Assembly (NCBI GenBank): GCA_018303945.1
Contig: JAGVXD010000021.1
Coordinates: 1-36,384 of the forward strand
DNA from: Candidatus Pacearchaeota archaeon
Lineage (GTDB): Archaea; Nanobdellota; Nanobdellia; Pacearchaeales; GW2011-AR1
Length of the DNA stretch: 36,384 bases
Reading direction: 5' to 3'
Shown here: positions 9,363-17,338 of the stretch, one piece after another
Numbering within the stretch: position 1 is the first letter of the stretch
Layout of the letters: every line of letters begins with the position of its first letter
Translations under genes and position numbers: made by a program
Notes under the pieces: model-generated
What the model saw: the letters and a program-made list of their open reading frames with translations, nothing else
What the model was told of the DNA's origin: nothing
Databases searched by the model: none

Positions 9363-10733
9363 ATGAATAAGAGGTTAATTTTTCTAAGCATATTATCCCT
9401 GCTAATAATTCCTTCTGTAATAGCTGCTATTTCAGTTGAGAAGATAGATAAGGGCTCAGTGGTAATAGCCGAACTTGATAATCCTGCCGTCTTTGATTTT
9501 ATAATAACTAATAACGGGCAGGCAGATTCTGTGGAAATTTTCTCTCTACTTGGAGTATCATTTAGTCCAAGAGGGACATTTGAAATACAAACAGGAAAAA
9601 CAACTATAGAAGTAAAAGCATATCCTAACAAAGCAATACGAAAGATACCGGGGCCTTATATATTTGAATATCAGATAAAAGGAAGAGAATCTTTCAAAGA
9701 CACTTTAACTATAACAATTGCAAAGCTTGAAGATACAATAACCATTGAGGGAAGCAACTTCAAACCAGGAGATACAATGGTTAATGTTACATTTGCAAAC
9801 GTCCAGAATACATATATAAACAATATGAAAGTCTCCTTGAGGTCTGAATTTTTTGACGAAAGCCGAATTATCTCATTTAAACCATATGAATCTCAAACTT
9901 TCTCTATACCGATAAATATGGAAAAGGCAAGAAAGCTTAATGCAGGAAGATATATCTTAAGCGCTTCAGTTACTCTGGAGGATGCTAATGCCAGAATTGA
10001 AGGCATATTAAATTATTTAGAGCAGCAGGGAACTTCAATATCAACAATTTCTGACGGAATAATAGTAAAACAAACTACTATAAAAAAGACAAATGAGGGA
10101 AATACACAATTGACAGACACAATAACTACGAAAAGAGATGTATTGACAAGATTATTTACTTCATATTCAAGAGAGCCATTATCTGAAAAACGCTCCGGGC
10201 TTATTGTTGAATACCAGTGGGAAGAGAATCTAACGCCTGGAGAGTCATGGTTTGTTACAACAACCACTAACTATACTCTGCCATTCATACTTCTTTTATT
10301 GATTGTTGTTGTAGGATTGCTTGTTAGCAGATATTCAAGAACTCATGTTAAAGTGATAAAGGAAGTATCTTATGTAAAGACTAGAGGCGGACAGTTTGCA
10401 CTAAAAGTCAGAGTAAGCATAAAGGCAAGAAGCCATGTAGATAGTGTACAGTTGGTGGACAGGCTTCCTGGAATGACTAAACTTTATGAAAAATTCGGGA
10501 CTAAACCTGATAAGTTTGATTCTTCCACAAGAAGATTATTCTGGAATATAGATAGATTGGAAGCAGGAGAGGAGAGAGTATTCTCATACATTGTATACTC
10601 TACAATTGACATACTCGGAAGATACGAATTACCTCCTGCTGTAGCCGTGTTTGAAAAAGGCGGAGATACCCATGAAATTATATCCAACAGGGCATTTTTT
10701 GTCTCTGACAGCGTAGGAAAAAGTCAGGAATAA
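9363..10733 (+). CDS. Secreted/membrane-anchored archaeal surface protein with beta-sandwich repeats
   Basis: N-terminal signal (FLSILSLLIIPSVIA), Ig-like beta-rich regions, TM segment LPFILLLLIVVVGLLVS, then DUF11-like pattern VDSVQLVDRLPGMTKLYEKFGTKPDKFD. Confidence 0.75.
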   Translation: MNKRLIFLSILSLLIIPSVIAAISVEKIDKGSVVIAELDNPAVFDFIITNNGQADSVEIFSLLGVSFSPRGTFEIQTGKTTIEVKAYPNKAIRKIPGPYIFEYQIKGRESFKDTLTITIAKLEDTITIEGSNFKPGDTMVNVTFANVQNTYINNMKVSLRSEFFDESRIISFKPYESQTFSIPINMEKARKLNAGRYILSASVTLEDANARIEGILNYLEQQGTSISTISDGIIVKQTTIKKTNEGNTQLTDTITTKRDVLTRLFTSYSREPLSEKRSGLIVEYQWEENLTPGESWFVTTTTNYTLPFILLLLIVVVGLLVSRYSRTHVKVIKEVSYVKTRGGQFALKVRVSIKARSHVDSVQLVDRLPGMTKLYEKFGTKPDKFDSSTRRLFWNIDRLEAGEERVFSYIVYSTIDILGRYELPPAVAVFEKGGDTHEIISNRAFFVSDSVGKSQE

Positions 10734-10788
10734 TTTTAGAGAGCTGCTTAAGTAATCTTTAAATATGCTCCTGCTGTGAAAATCTTAT

Positions 10789-10937
10789 CCCCTCATAGCT
10801 CAACGGTAGAGCGTCCGGCTGTAGTCAATGACTAGCGTGGATTTTCCACTAGGAAATAAGATGAAACGTGACAAGACGTGTTTGGATGCAAACATGGCAG
10901 AACCCGGAACACCCAAGTTCGACTCTTGGTGAGGGGA
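10789..10937 (+). tRNA. tRNA-Tyr (anticodon GTA at 10821-10823) with 78-nt intron
   Basis: Acceptor CCCCTCA/TGAGGGG, D-arm GCTC/GAGC, anticodon stem TCCGG/CCGGA, T-arm CCAAG-TTCGACT-CTTGG, discriminator A; exons 10789-10824 and 10903-10937. Confidence 0.93.
10825..10902 (+). other. Archaeal tRNA intron at position 37/38 with bulge-helix-bulge motif
   Basis: Central 4-bp helix CTGT (10819-10822)/GCAG (10897-10900), 3-nt bulges AGT (10823-10825) and AAC (10901-10903). Confidence 0.88.
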
Positions 10938-10943
10938 TAAATT

Positions 10944-11554
10944 CTATATAACAGAAGCGTCTTTGGCAAGAGGCACAAATACAAATCCAGGAAATTCTTT
11001 TTTTCCACATATTCCCCCGTTTTCTTAATCTGAAAGATAGAATGCTGCATAGGCACAACGATTATCCCATCTTTTTTGAGCTGGCTATAGAGATGAATTG
11101 GAATTTTATCACTTGCGGCACTTACTAAAATTCTATCAAAAAGAGCTTTTTCTGGGAGACCTTTTGAACCATCTTTATGAATAATTGATATATTTTGATA
11201 TCTTATAAGAATTTTCTGTGATAAATCTACAAGTTCTTTTATTATTTCTAAACCATATATCCTGCTTTTCTTTGAAATCTCTGATATCAACGCAAGCACA
11301 TAGCCAGAACCCGAATCTATCTCAAGCACATTCTGCTCATCTTCTAATTCAAGAAGTTTGAGCATAAAAGCTATTGTTGATGGTTGAGATATAGTTGCTC
11401 CATTTACTAAAGGAAGAGGCACATCTTCATATGCATATTTTCTTTCTCCAATAGGTATAAAAATCTTTCTTGGAATAGCCTTGAATGCCTTAATAATTGA
11501 ATTGTTGAAACCATGGGCTTCCAGAACAGCAAGGAGCGCATTTTTACTCATCAT
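10944..11554 (-). CDS. pcm: Protein-L-isoaspartate O-methyltransferase; conserved C-terminus lies in the -1 frame
   Basis: VPLPLVNGATISQPSTIAFMLKLLEL, VLEIDSGSGYVLALIS; the -1 frame gives EKKEFPGFVFVPLAKDASVI* ending at 10944; shift at the T7 run 10998-11004. Confidence 0.82.
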
Positions 11555-11643
11555 ATTATAATGATTTGTATTATATATAATTGCCGTCAGTAGGGCAAAT
11601 TTATAAGCAGAGAAAACTTATATAGGCAGCAAGGAAATATACG

Positions 11644-12660
11644 ATGAAGTCAATAAAAAATGGTAAAAATATAGTTTTGGGAATTGAATGCACTGCGCAT
11701 ACTTTTGGAGTTGGAATTGCAAGGAAAGGCAAATTCCTTGCAAATGTGAGAGATATGTACACTACGGAAAAAGAAGGAATTGTGCCTTTGAAAGCGGCTG
11801 AACATCACGTCTCTAAAGCCCTAAAAATATATTCCGAAGCTCTCAATAAAGCAAAAATTAATGAATATGATATAACTGCGATTGCCCTGTCAAATGCACC
11901 CGGACTTTCTCCTTGTCTTCTTGCCGGATTGAGATTTGCAAGAGAAAAAGCTGAAAAATTAGGTGTGCCAATAATTCCTGTAAATCATTGCATAGCCCAT
12001 CTTGAGATAGGGCAGAGCATTGGAGCGAAAGATCCTGTTTTGCTATATGTATCCGGAGCCAATACGCAGATTATTGCTTATGCTTATGGAAAATACCGTG
12101 TTTTCGGGGAGACGCTTGACCTTGGAGTTGGAAATCTTCTTGATAAAATTGCAAGATATGCCAAACTTGGCTTCCCCGGGGGACCAAAAATAGAGCAACA
12201 GGCATTGGAGGCAAAAAAAGATAACCTTCATTACATAGAGCTACCGTATTCAATTAAAGGTATGGATGTTTCTTTTTCCGGAATACAAACAAAAGCACAG
12301 CAATTATTTGACAAAGGAATTTCACTTGAACAGCTATCCTTCTCATTGCAGGAGACAGTTTTTGCAATGCTAGTTGAAGCAGCAGAACGTGCTCTGGCGC
12401 ATACCGGAAAAAAGGAATTAGTTTTAGGGGGTGGAGTGGCGTGCAATTCCCGTTTGCAGGAAATGTGCAAGATAATGTGTAAAGAGAGAGGAGCTAAGTT
12501 TTTTTGTCCTGCAAAAGAGTTCTTAGTAGATAATGGAGCAATGATTGCATATACCGGAGAAATAATGTTCAATGCAGGAGATTATCCTAAAAGCCCAGAG
12601 GAAGTAGATATCAAACCGCGCCAGCGCACAGATGACGTTCAGATAAATTGGAGAAAATGA
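11644..12660 (+). CDS. kae1: tRNA N6-adenosine threonylcarbamoyltransferase (KEOPS catalytic subunit Kae1)
   Basis: GIECTAHTFGVGI, HHVSKAL, NHCIAHLEIG, LYVSGANTQI, LGVGNLLDKIAR, FPGGPKIE, LVLGGGVACN. Confidence 0.96.
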   Translation: MKSIKNGKNIVLGIECTAHTFGVGIARKGKFLANVRDMYTTEKEGIVPLKAAEHHVSKALKIYSEALNKAKINEYDITAIALSNAPGLSPCLLAGLRFAREKAEKLGVPIIPVNHCIAHLEIGQSIGAKDPVLLYVSGANTQIIAYAYGKYRVFGETLDLGVGNLLDKIARYAKLGFPGGPKIEQQALEAKKDNLHYIELPYSIKGMDVSFSGIQTKAQQLFDKGISLEQLSFSLQETVFAMLVEAAERALAHTGKKELVLGGGVACNSRLQEMCKIMCKERGAKFFCPAKEFLVDNGAMIAYTGEIMFNAGDYPKSPEEVDIKPRQRTDDVQINWRK

Positions 12661-12771
12661 ACATAAAAAAGAGATTTTTAAGGTCTAGCGGGCATCGCGT
12701 TATAGATACAGAGAAATTACAGTGATTTCTCATAATTTTATATTCAGAAACTAAGTATTAAGTAATGCAAT

Positions 12772-12799
12772 ATTTTGTTTAATTTTCGTTAAACAAAAT
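12772..12799. terminator. Perfect 11-bp inverted repeat between convergent genes, possible bidirectional terminator
   Basis: ATTTTGTTTAA-TTTTCG-TTAAACAAAAT between the end of kae1 (+) and the end of the 12830..13135 (-) ORF. Confidence 0.5.
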
Positions 12800-12829
12800 T
12801 ACTGAAGAGGATAGAAAAAAAAGAAAGAT

Positions 12830-13135
12830 TTATTTCTTTGGAATTACTTTAGGAGGTCTAACCTCATAAGCTTCAGCTAATGGAACTCCTTTTTCATCAA
12901 GTTTAAAAAGATAATTAGTTTCGTCATATCTTATAATAGTCTCTCTTTGTCCATCCCCCTCAAGATCTATTAACTTAATTTCAAGCTTATTCGGAACTAC
13001 ATACTCTGCCTGAATAGTATTGGCTCTAGGAATTGTATTAAATGGCTGTTTGCCATCTAAATATGATATTCCATTATAAGCCATAATAGAAACTACTCCC
13101 GTCGCTATATATGTAATTAATTCTTTTACGCTCAT
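12830..13135 (-). CDS. Small TM-anchored protein with D-x-x-G-D calcium-loop-like motif
   Basis: N-terminal hydrophobic segment; LIDLEGDGQRETIIRYDETNYLFKLDEKGVPL; TATA-like TTATATAT upstream. Confidence 0.6.
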   Translation of the reverse strand: MSVKELITYIATGVVSIMAYNGISYLDGKQPFNTIPRANTIQAEYVVPNKLEIKLIDLEGDGQRETIIRYDETNYLFKLDEKGVPLAEAYEVRPPKVIPKK

Positions 13136-13305
13136 GCTTTTAGCAAAAATACATAATATATAAATCTTTCTCTCTATTACTTCTAGATAGTTTCAACAAT
13201 TACGTTAATCTATCCGCTTTATACATAGAGTTTCTCTTTCCTCCTACCCATAAATTTCAAATCAATAAAAGACTAGGGAAGATGCACAAACAGAAAATTA
13301 TATTC

Positions 13306-13629
13306 TTAGAATTCAGAATCTAAAGACCGGTTGATAATTGGCTTTCCGTCTAATTCTACAACAGCCACTTTCCCATCAATAACATAAAACTTATCTGAAA
13401 TATCATTTCCGTTCAAATCAGCTTCTTTTATAAGATAATTGTTTTTCATCTTTTCCATCTCAATTTCTTTAACCATCTCTAATCCATCATTGATACCAAT
13501 AGCGGAAGAACAACCCTTCATAAAAATTATTGAACTATAAGCTATAGAGAAAATTAATGTTGATGCTCCTATTCCATTTGCTATAAGTGAATTATACCAT
13601 TTTTCTGCCATTATTTTAGTTACTTTCAT
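13306..13629 (-). CDS. Small TM-anchored protein similar in layout to 12830..13135
   Basis: Hydrophobic segment GIGASTLIFSIAYSSIIF; ADLNGNDISDKFYVIDGKVAVVELDGKPI parallels the neighbouring ORF. Confidence 0.6.
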   Translation of the reverse strand: MKVTKIMAEKWYNSLIANGIGASTLIFSIAYSSIIFMKGCSSAIGINDGLEMVKEIEMEKMKNNYLIKEADLNGNDISDKFYVIDGKVAVVELDGKPIINRSLDSEF

Positions 13630-13658
13630 GTATATTTAAATTTGTTTATATTCTATTA

Positions 13659-14009
13659 TTATAATTCTTCAGGAAAACCATTCATAATTTCAATTTTATC
13701 AGAACCATTATATCTTGTTCCGAATTGTCCATACTCTCTAACATGATTATATGCCCAATTATCTAATTTTACTTGAACTCTCTGAATTGCTTCCCAGTTT
13801 TCAGCATTATCTGGCAAATATTTTAGTTCTATCCCATCTATTGCATCTGTATTTGTCAATTCTAAACTTACTGTTTTGCCTGAATATTTATCTAGTTCCC
13901 ACGCCTTTTTTAATGGTGCTTCAAGTTTTCCTTCCCGTAATCTTTGCAATTCTTGAGTTCTCCTTTCTAATAGGAGAATATAGTCCTACCCATCAAATAT
14001 TGCTCTCAT
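13659..14009 (-). pseudogene. Gene with in-frame TAG at codon 8 (13986-13988); downstream frame is the 13659..13949 ORF
   Basis: From ATG 14009: MRAIFDG-(TAG)-DYILLLERRTQELQRLREGKLEAPLKKAWELDKYSGK...; TATA box TTTATAAA at 14032-14039 is placed for a leaderless start at 14009. Confidence 0.55.
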
Positions 14010-14059
14010 AACCAATAGGATAAAATTGAAATTTATAAAGGTATATTATGTCGGGAACC

Positions 14060-14081
14060 ACCGCACCCTAAAGGGTGCGGT
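14060..14081. repeat. Perfect GC-rich hairpin in an AT-rich intergenic region
   Basis: ACCGCACCC-TAAA-GGGTGCGGT; followed by TTTTTGA-TAC-TCAAAAA. Confidence 0.75.
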
Positions 14082-14201
14082 AAACGCAAGGACTTTTTGA
14101 TACTCAAAAATATGTATCGTTGCCATTCTTGCCTTGCCCTTAAAATTGTTTAAAATTAATCTTGTTTGCTACATTGCATTCTTATTAACAACGTAAAAAG
14201 A

Positions 14202-14209
14202 TTTATAAA
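14202..14209 (+). promoter_or_regulatory. Probable TATA box for the L7Ae-S28e-L24e operon
   Basis: TTTATAAA about 50 nt upstream of the start; Shine-Dalgarno-like GGAGG at 14252-14256. Confidence 0.6.
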
Positions 14210-14261
14210 CCTATTTTTTCAGTTATATTAAACCGATGAGGTATAAATTACGGAGGCCACA

Positions 14262-14567
14262 ATGGACTTCTATAGTATAGTTGAAAAAGCAAAGAAAACA
14301 GGAAAAGTTGACAAGGGAGTAAATGAAGTTACTAAAGCAATAGAGCTAGGTGTAGCTAAATTAGTAGTATATGCGGCAGATGTTGAACCAAAAGAAATTG
14401 TAGCTCATCTTCCAATTCTAGCTAAAGAGAAAGATATTCCGTGTGTTGAAGTTGATTCTAAACAAAAGCTAGGTCTTTCGGTTGGCATTGGAGTGAAAGC
14501 TGCTGCTGTAGCCATCATAGATGCAGGCGAAGTTAAAGCAGAAGTTGCCCGCCTGAAGGCAAAGTAG
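14262..14567 (+). CDS. rpl7ae: Ribosomal protein L7Ae (eL8 family; also C/D RNP and RNase P component)
   Basis: [47 protein letters not shown]...[17 protein letters not shown]. Confidence 0.97.
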   Translation: MDFYSIVEKAKKTGKVDKGVNEVTKAIELGVAKLVVYAADVEPKEIVAHLPILAKEKDIPCVEVDSKQKLGLSVGIGVKAAAVAIIDAGEVKAEVARLKAK

Positions 14568-14579
14568 GAGTGAAACTTT

Positions 14580-14876
14580 ATGGCAAAAACTCAAAAAACA
14601 AAAGACTCTCCTAATGAGGGGGGCAATGTTTCCAAACCTAGCAGAGTTTCTACGGATGCTCCGGTAAATGGATTAGTTGAGGAAATTATAGGTAGAACTG
14701 GCGCAAGAGGAGAGATTACTCAAATAAAATGCAAGGTATTGGATGGTAGAAACAAAGGAAGAAGCATGAGGCGAAATGTAAAGGGCACAATAAGAGTTGG
14801 AGACTTACTTACCTTACGCGAAACTGAAATTGAAGCGCGCAGGATACGGGGAAGCAGAGAGAGGAGAGGAGCTTAA
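14580..14876 (+). CDS. rps28e: Ribosomal protein eS28
   Basis: [59 protein letters not shown]. Confidence 0.96.
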   Translation: MAKTQKTKDSPNEGGNVSKPSRVSTDAPVNGLVEEIIGRTGARGEITQIKCKVLDGRNKGRSMRRNVKGTIRVGDLLTLRETEIEARRIRGSRERRGA

Positions 14877-15130
14877 TGGTCAAATGCTTTTTTTGCGGCA
14901 GAGAAGAATCGCCTGTTAGAGGAGTGCATTTAATTAAAAATGATGGTTCTATACAATATTTTTGCTCAAGCAAATGCAGGAAGAACACTCTTAAACTTAC
15001 AAGAGATAAAAGAAAACTTAAATGGACAGAATCCTACAGAATAGCCAGAGAAAAAATTGTTGAAAAATCAAGGCAAAAAGATAAAGCTGCTGAAACTGAA
15101 AAGAAAATTCCTGAAGTTAAGAAAAAGTGA
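14876..15130 (+). CDS. rpl24e: Ribosomal protein eL24
   Basis: CFFCGREESPVRGVHLIKNDGSIQYFCSSKCRKNTLKLTRDKRKLKWT; start overlaps the rps28e stop. Confidence 0.95.
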   Translation: MVKCFFCGREESPVRGVHLIKNDGSIQYFCSSKCRKNTLKLTRDKRKLKWTESYRIAREKIVEKSRQKDKAAETEKKIPEVKKK

Positions 15131-15268
15131 TTTTTTATGCCGGAAAACTTATTTTTGCCATAATTTGCCCCCATTAAAAGTTCGGAGCTTTATCGTCGGC
15201 AAATCTATTATATATTGCAGAAAGGTTTTTAAAGGATAGCCGTCTCGTTTAGACGTAAAAGGTGATTT

Positions 15269-17170
15269 ATGGCTGATAAAGAAACAAGTTCTAAAGATTA
15301 TAAAGCTGAGAATATCAAAGTATTAGAGGGGTTGGAAGGAGTAAGACTTCGCCCCGCTATGTATATAGGTAGCACGAGCAAGGCAGGACTGCATCATTTG
15401 GTATATGAAATTGTGGACAATGCTGTTGACGAGGCAATGGGCGGATATTGCGACCTTATTGAAGTATCCCTCAACAAAGACGGAAGTGTTACTGTTACAG
15501 ATAATGGGAGGGGCATTCCTGTAGATATGCATCCAGTATATAAGAGGCCCGCTGTGGAAATAGCAGTCACAAAACTGCATGCAGGGGGAAAGTTTGACAA
15601 GTCAAGCTATAAGGTATCTGGAGGATTGCATGGAGTAGGAATAAGCGTAGTTGCTGCATTGTCCAAACTAATGCGTGTGACTATAAGGAAAGGAGGCAAA
15701 ATATACAAACAAGAATACAAAATAGGCAAGCCGTTCTCCGACTTAAAAGTTATCGGAGAATGCGAGAAAAAAGACACAGGAACAGAAGTTACATTTTATC
15801 CTGATGAAACTATCTTTTCTACTACGAAATTTGAATTTTCGGTTCTTGAGACTAGATTCAGGGAAATTGCATTCTTAAACAAAGGAGTCAAGATAACGCT
15901 TAAAGATGATATAGGTGGGAAAAAAGAAGTATTTCATTATGAGGGAGGGCTTGTTGAATTTGTCAAGTGGGTAAACACAAACAAAGATGTTTTGCATAAG
16001 CCGGTTTATTTTGTCAAGGAAGAGGACAAGGTAATGGTAGAGTGCGCAGTGCAATACAATGGAGGATATCATGAGAATGTATTGAGTTTTGTAAACACCA
16101 TCAACACTGTAGAAGGCGGAACTCATGTAATTGGATTCAAGACTGCCTTAACACGTGCAATAAATGATTATTCTAATAAAAACAAGCTGAACAAGGATGA
16201 GAATTTTACTGGCGAGGACGTTAGAGAAGGACTTACAGCAATAATATCTGTAAAAGTTCCTGAACCGCAGTTTGAAGGGCAGACAAAAACAAAGCTTGGA
16301 AATAATGAAGTAAAGGGAATAGTAGACAGCGTAACTATGAACTCATTGCTGATGTTTTTTGAAGAAAACCCCACAATAGCGCGCCGCATTGTAGATAAGG
16401 CGATGGAAGCGCAAAAAGCACGCAATGCCGCAAAAAAAGCAAAGGAACTTGTCAGAAGAAAGAACGCATTTAGCTTCGGCGGATTGCCTGGAAAGCTTGC
16501 AGATTGCTCAAGCAATAAAAAAGAAGAATCTGAACTATTTATCGTGGAGGGAGACAGCGCCGGAGGCTCCGGAAAAATGGCTAGAAACAAGGAATATCAG
16601 GCAATTCTTCCAATCAAGGGTAAAATACTGAATGTTGAAAAAGCAAATGCAGTAAAGGTGCTGTCAAATGAAGAAATTGCAAATTTAATTACTGCAATAG
16701 GCACTGGAATTACAGACCAATTTGATTTAGAGAGATTACGATATGGAAAGCTGGTCATTATGACTGATGCAGACGTAGACGGCGCACATATTCGCACGCT
16801 TCTTCTTACTTTTTTCTTCAGATTTATACCAAAAATAATAGAAAACGGCAATTTATATATTGCTGTACCCCCGCTATACAGAGTCAGACGCAGGGGAGAC
16901 CATTATGTATATAGTGATGAAGAGTTGAAGAAAATTATCTCAAAATTAGGAAATAATATTGATGTACAGAGATTCAAAGGTTTGGGAGAAATGAATGCAG
17001 ATCAACTATGGGAGACTACAATGAATCCAAAGACAAGGATGCTTAAGAAAGTTACAATTGATGATGCGGCTCTGGCAAATGAGACATTTTCAAAACTTAT
17101 GGGTGATGATGTTGAGCCTAGAAGGCAGTTCATCGCAGAACGCGCGCACGAGGCGCAAATTGATATTTAA
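15269..17170 (+). CDS. gyrB: DNA gyrase subunit B
   Basis: EGVRLRPAMYIGSTSKAGLHHLVYEIVDNAVDEA, GRGIPVDMHP, EGDSAGGSGKMARNKEYQAILPIKGKILNVEKA, MTDADVDGAHIRTLLLTFFFR, QRFKGLGEMNADQLWETTM. Confidence 0.98.
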   Translation: MADKETSSKDYKAENIKVLEGLEGVRLRPAMYIGSTSKAGLHHLVYEIVDNAVDEAMGGYCDLIEVSLNKDGSVTVTDNGRGIPVDMHPVYKRPAVEIAVTKLHAGGKFDKSSYKVSGGLHGVGISVVAALSKLMRVTIRKGGKIYKQEYKIGKPFSDLKVIGECEKKDTGTEVTFYPDETIFSTTKFEFSVLETRFREIAFLNKGVKITLKDDIGGKKEVFHYEGGLVEFVKWVNTNKDVLHKPVYFVKEEDKVMVECAVQYNGGYHENVLSFVNTINTVEGGTHVIGFKTALTRAINDYSNKNKLNKDENFTGEDVREGLTAIISVKVPEPQFEGQTKTKLGNNEVKGIVDSVTMNSLLMFFEENPTIARRIVDKAMEAQKARNAAKKAKELVRRKNAFSFGGLPGKLADCSSNKKEESELFIVEGDSAGGSGKMARNKEYQAILPIKGKILNVEKANAVKVLSNEEIANLITAIGTGITDQFDLERLRYGKLVIMTDADVDGAHIRTLLLTFFFRFIPKIIENGNLYIAVPPLYRVRRRGDHYVYSDEELKKIISKLGNNIDVQRFKGLGEMNADQLWETTMNPKTRMLKKVTIDDAALANETFSKLMGDDVEPRRQFIAERAHEAQIDI

Positions 17171-17171
17171 C

Positions 17172-17336
17172 ATGTCAGAAAAAAAATTTTGTCCAAAATG
17201 CAGGAGTGAAAATGTAGTTATCGAGGGCTCAATGATAGAGTTCTCTAGCGGGGCAATGTTTTGTAAAAATTGCGGATTTAAAGATGTTATTTTCCCAACA
17301 AAGGAAGAGATAATTAAAACCAGGTTAAAGAAATAA
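17172..17336 (+). CDS. 54-aa zinc-ribbon protein between gyrB and gyrA
   Basis: ATG at 17172: [54 protein letters not shown]; CPxC...CxxC; the ORF track start 17058 overlaps gyrB. Confidence 0.8.
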   Translation: MSEKKFCPKCRSENVVIEGSMIEFSSGAMFCKNCGFKDVIFPTKEEIIKTRLKK

Positions 17337-17338
17337 AA

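Noticed and set aside
10832-10943. C-terminal extension of the 240-aa pcm ORF through tRNA-Tyr
   Set aside because: The conserved PCMT C-terminus is in the -1 frame and stops at 10944; the extension is antisense to the tRNA.
13986-13988. TAG read as pyrrolysine
   Set aside because: TAG serves as a normal stop for several genes here (cyclophilin, L7Ae, 28395 gene) and no pyl genes are seen; a point mutation is simpler.
16168-16590. 140-aa ORF antisense to gyrB
   Set aside because: Lies fully inside gyrB on the opposite strand, low-complexity Ser/Phe composition; typical spurious antisense ORF.
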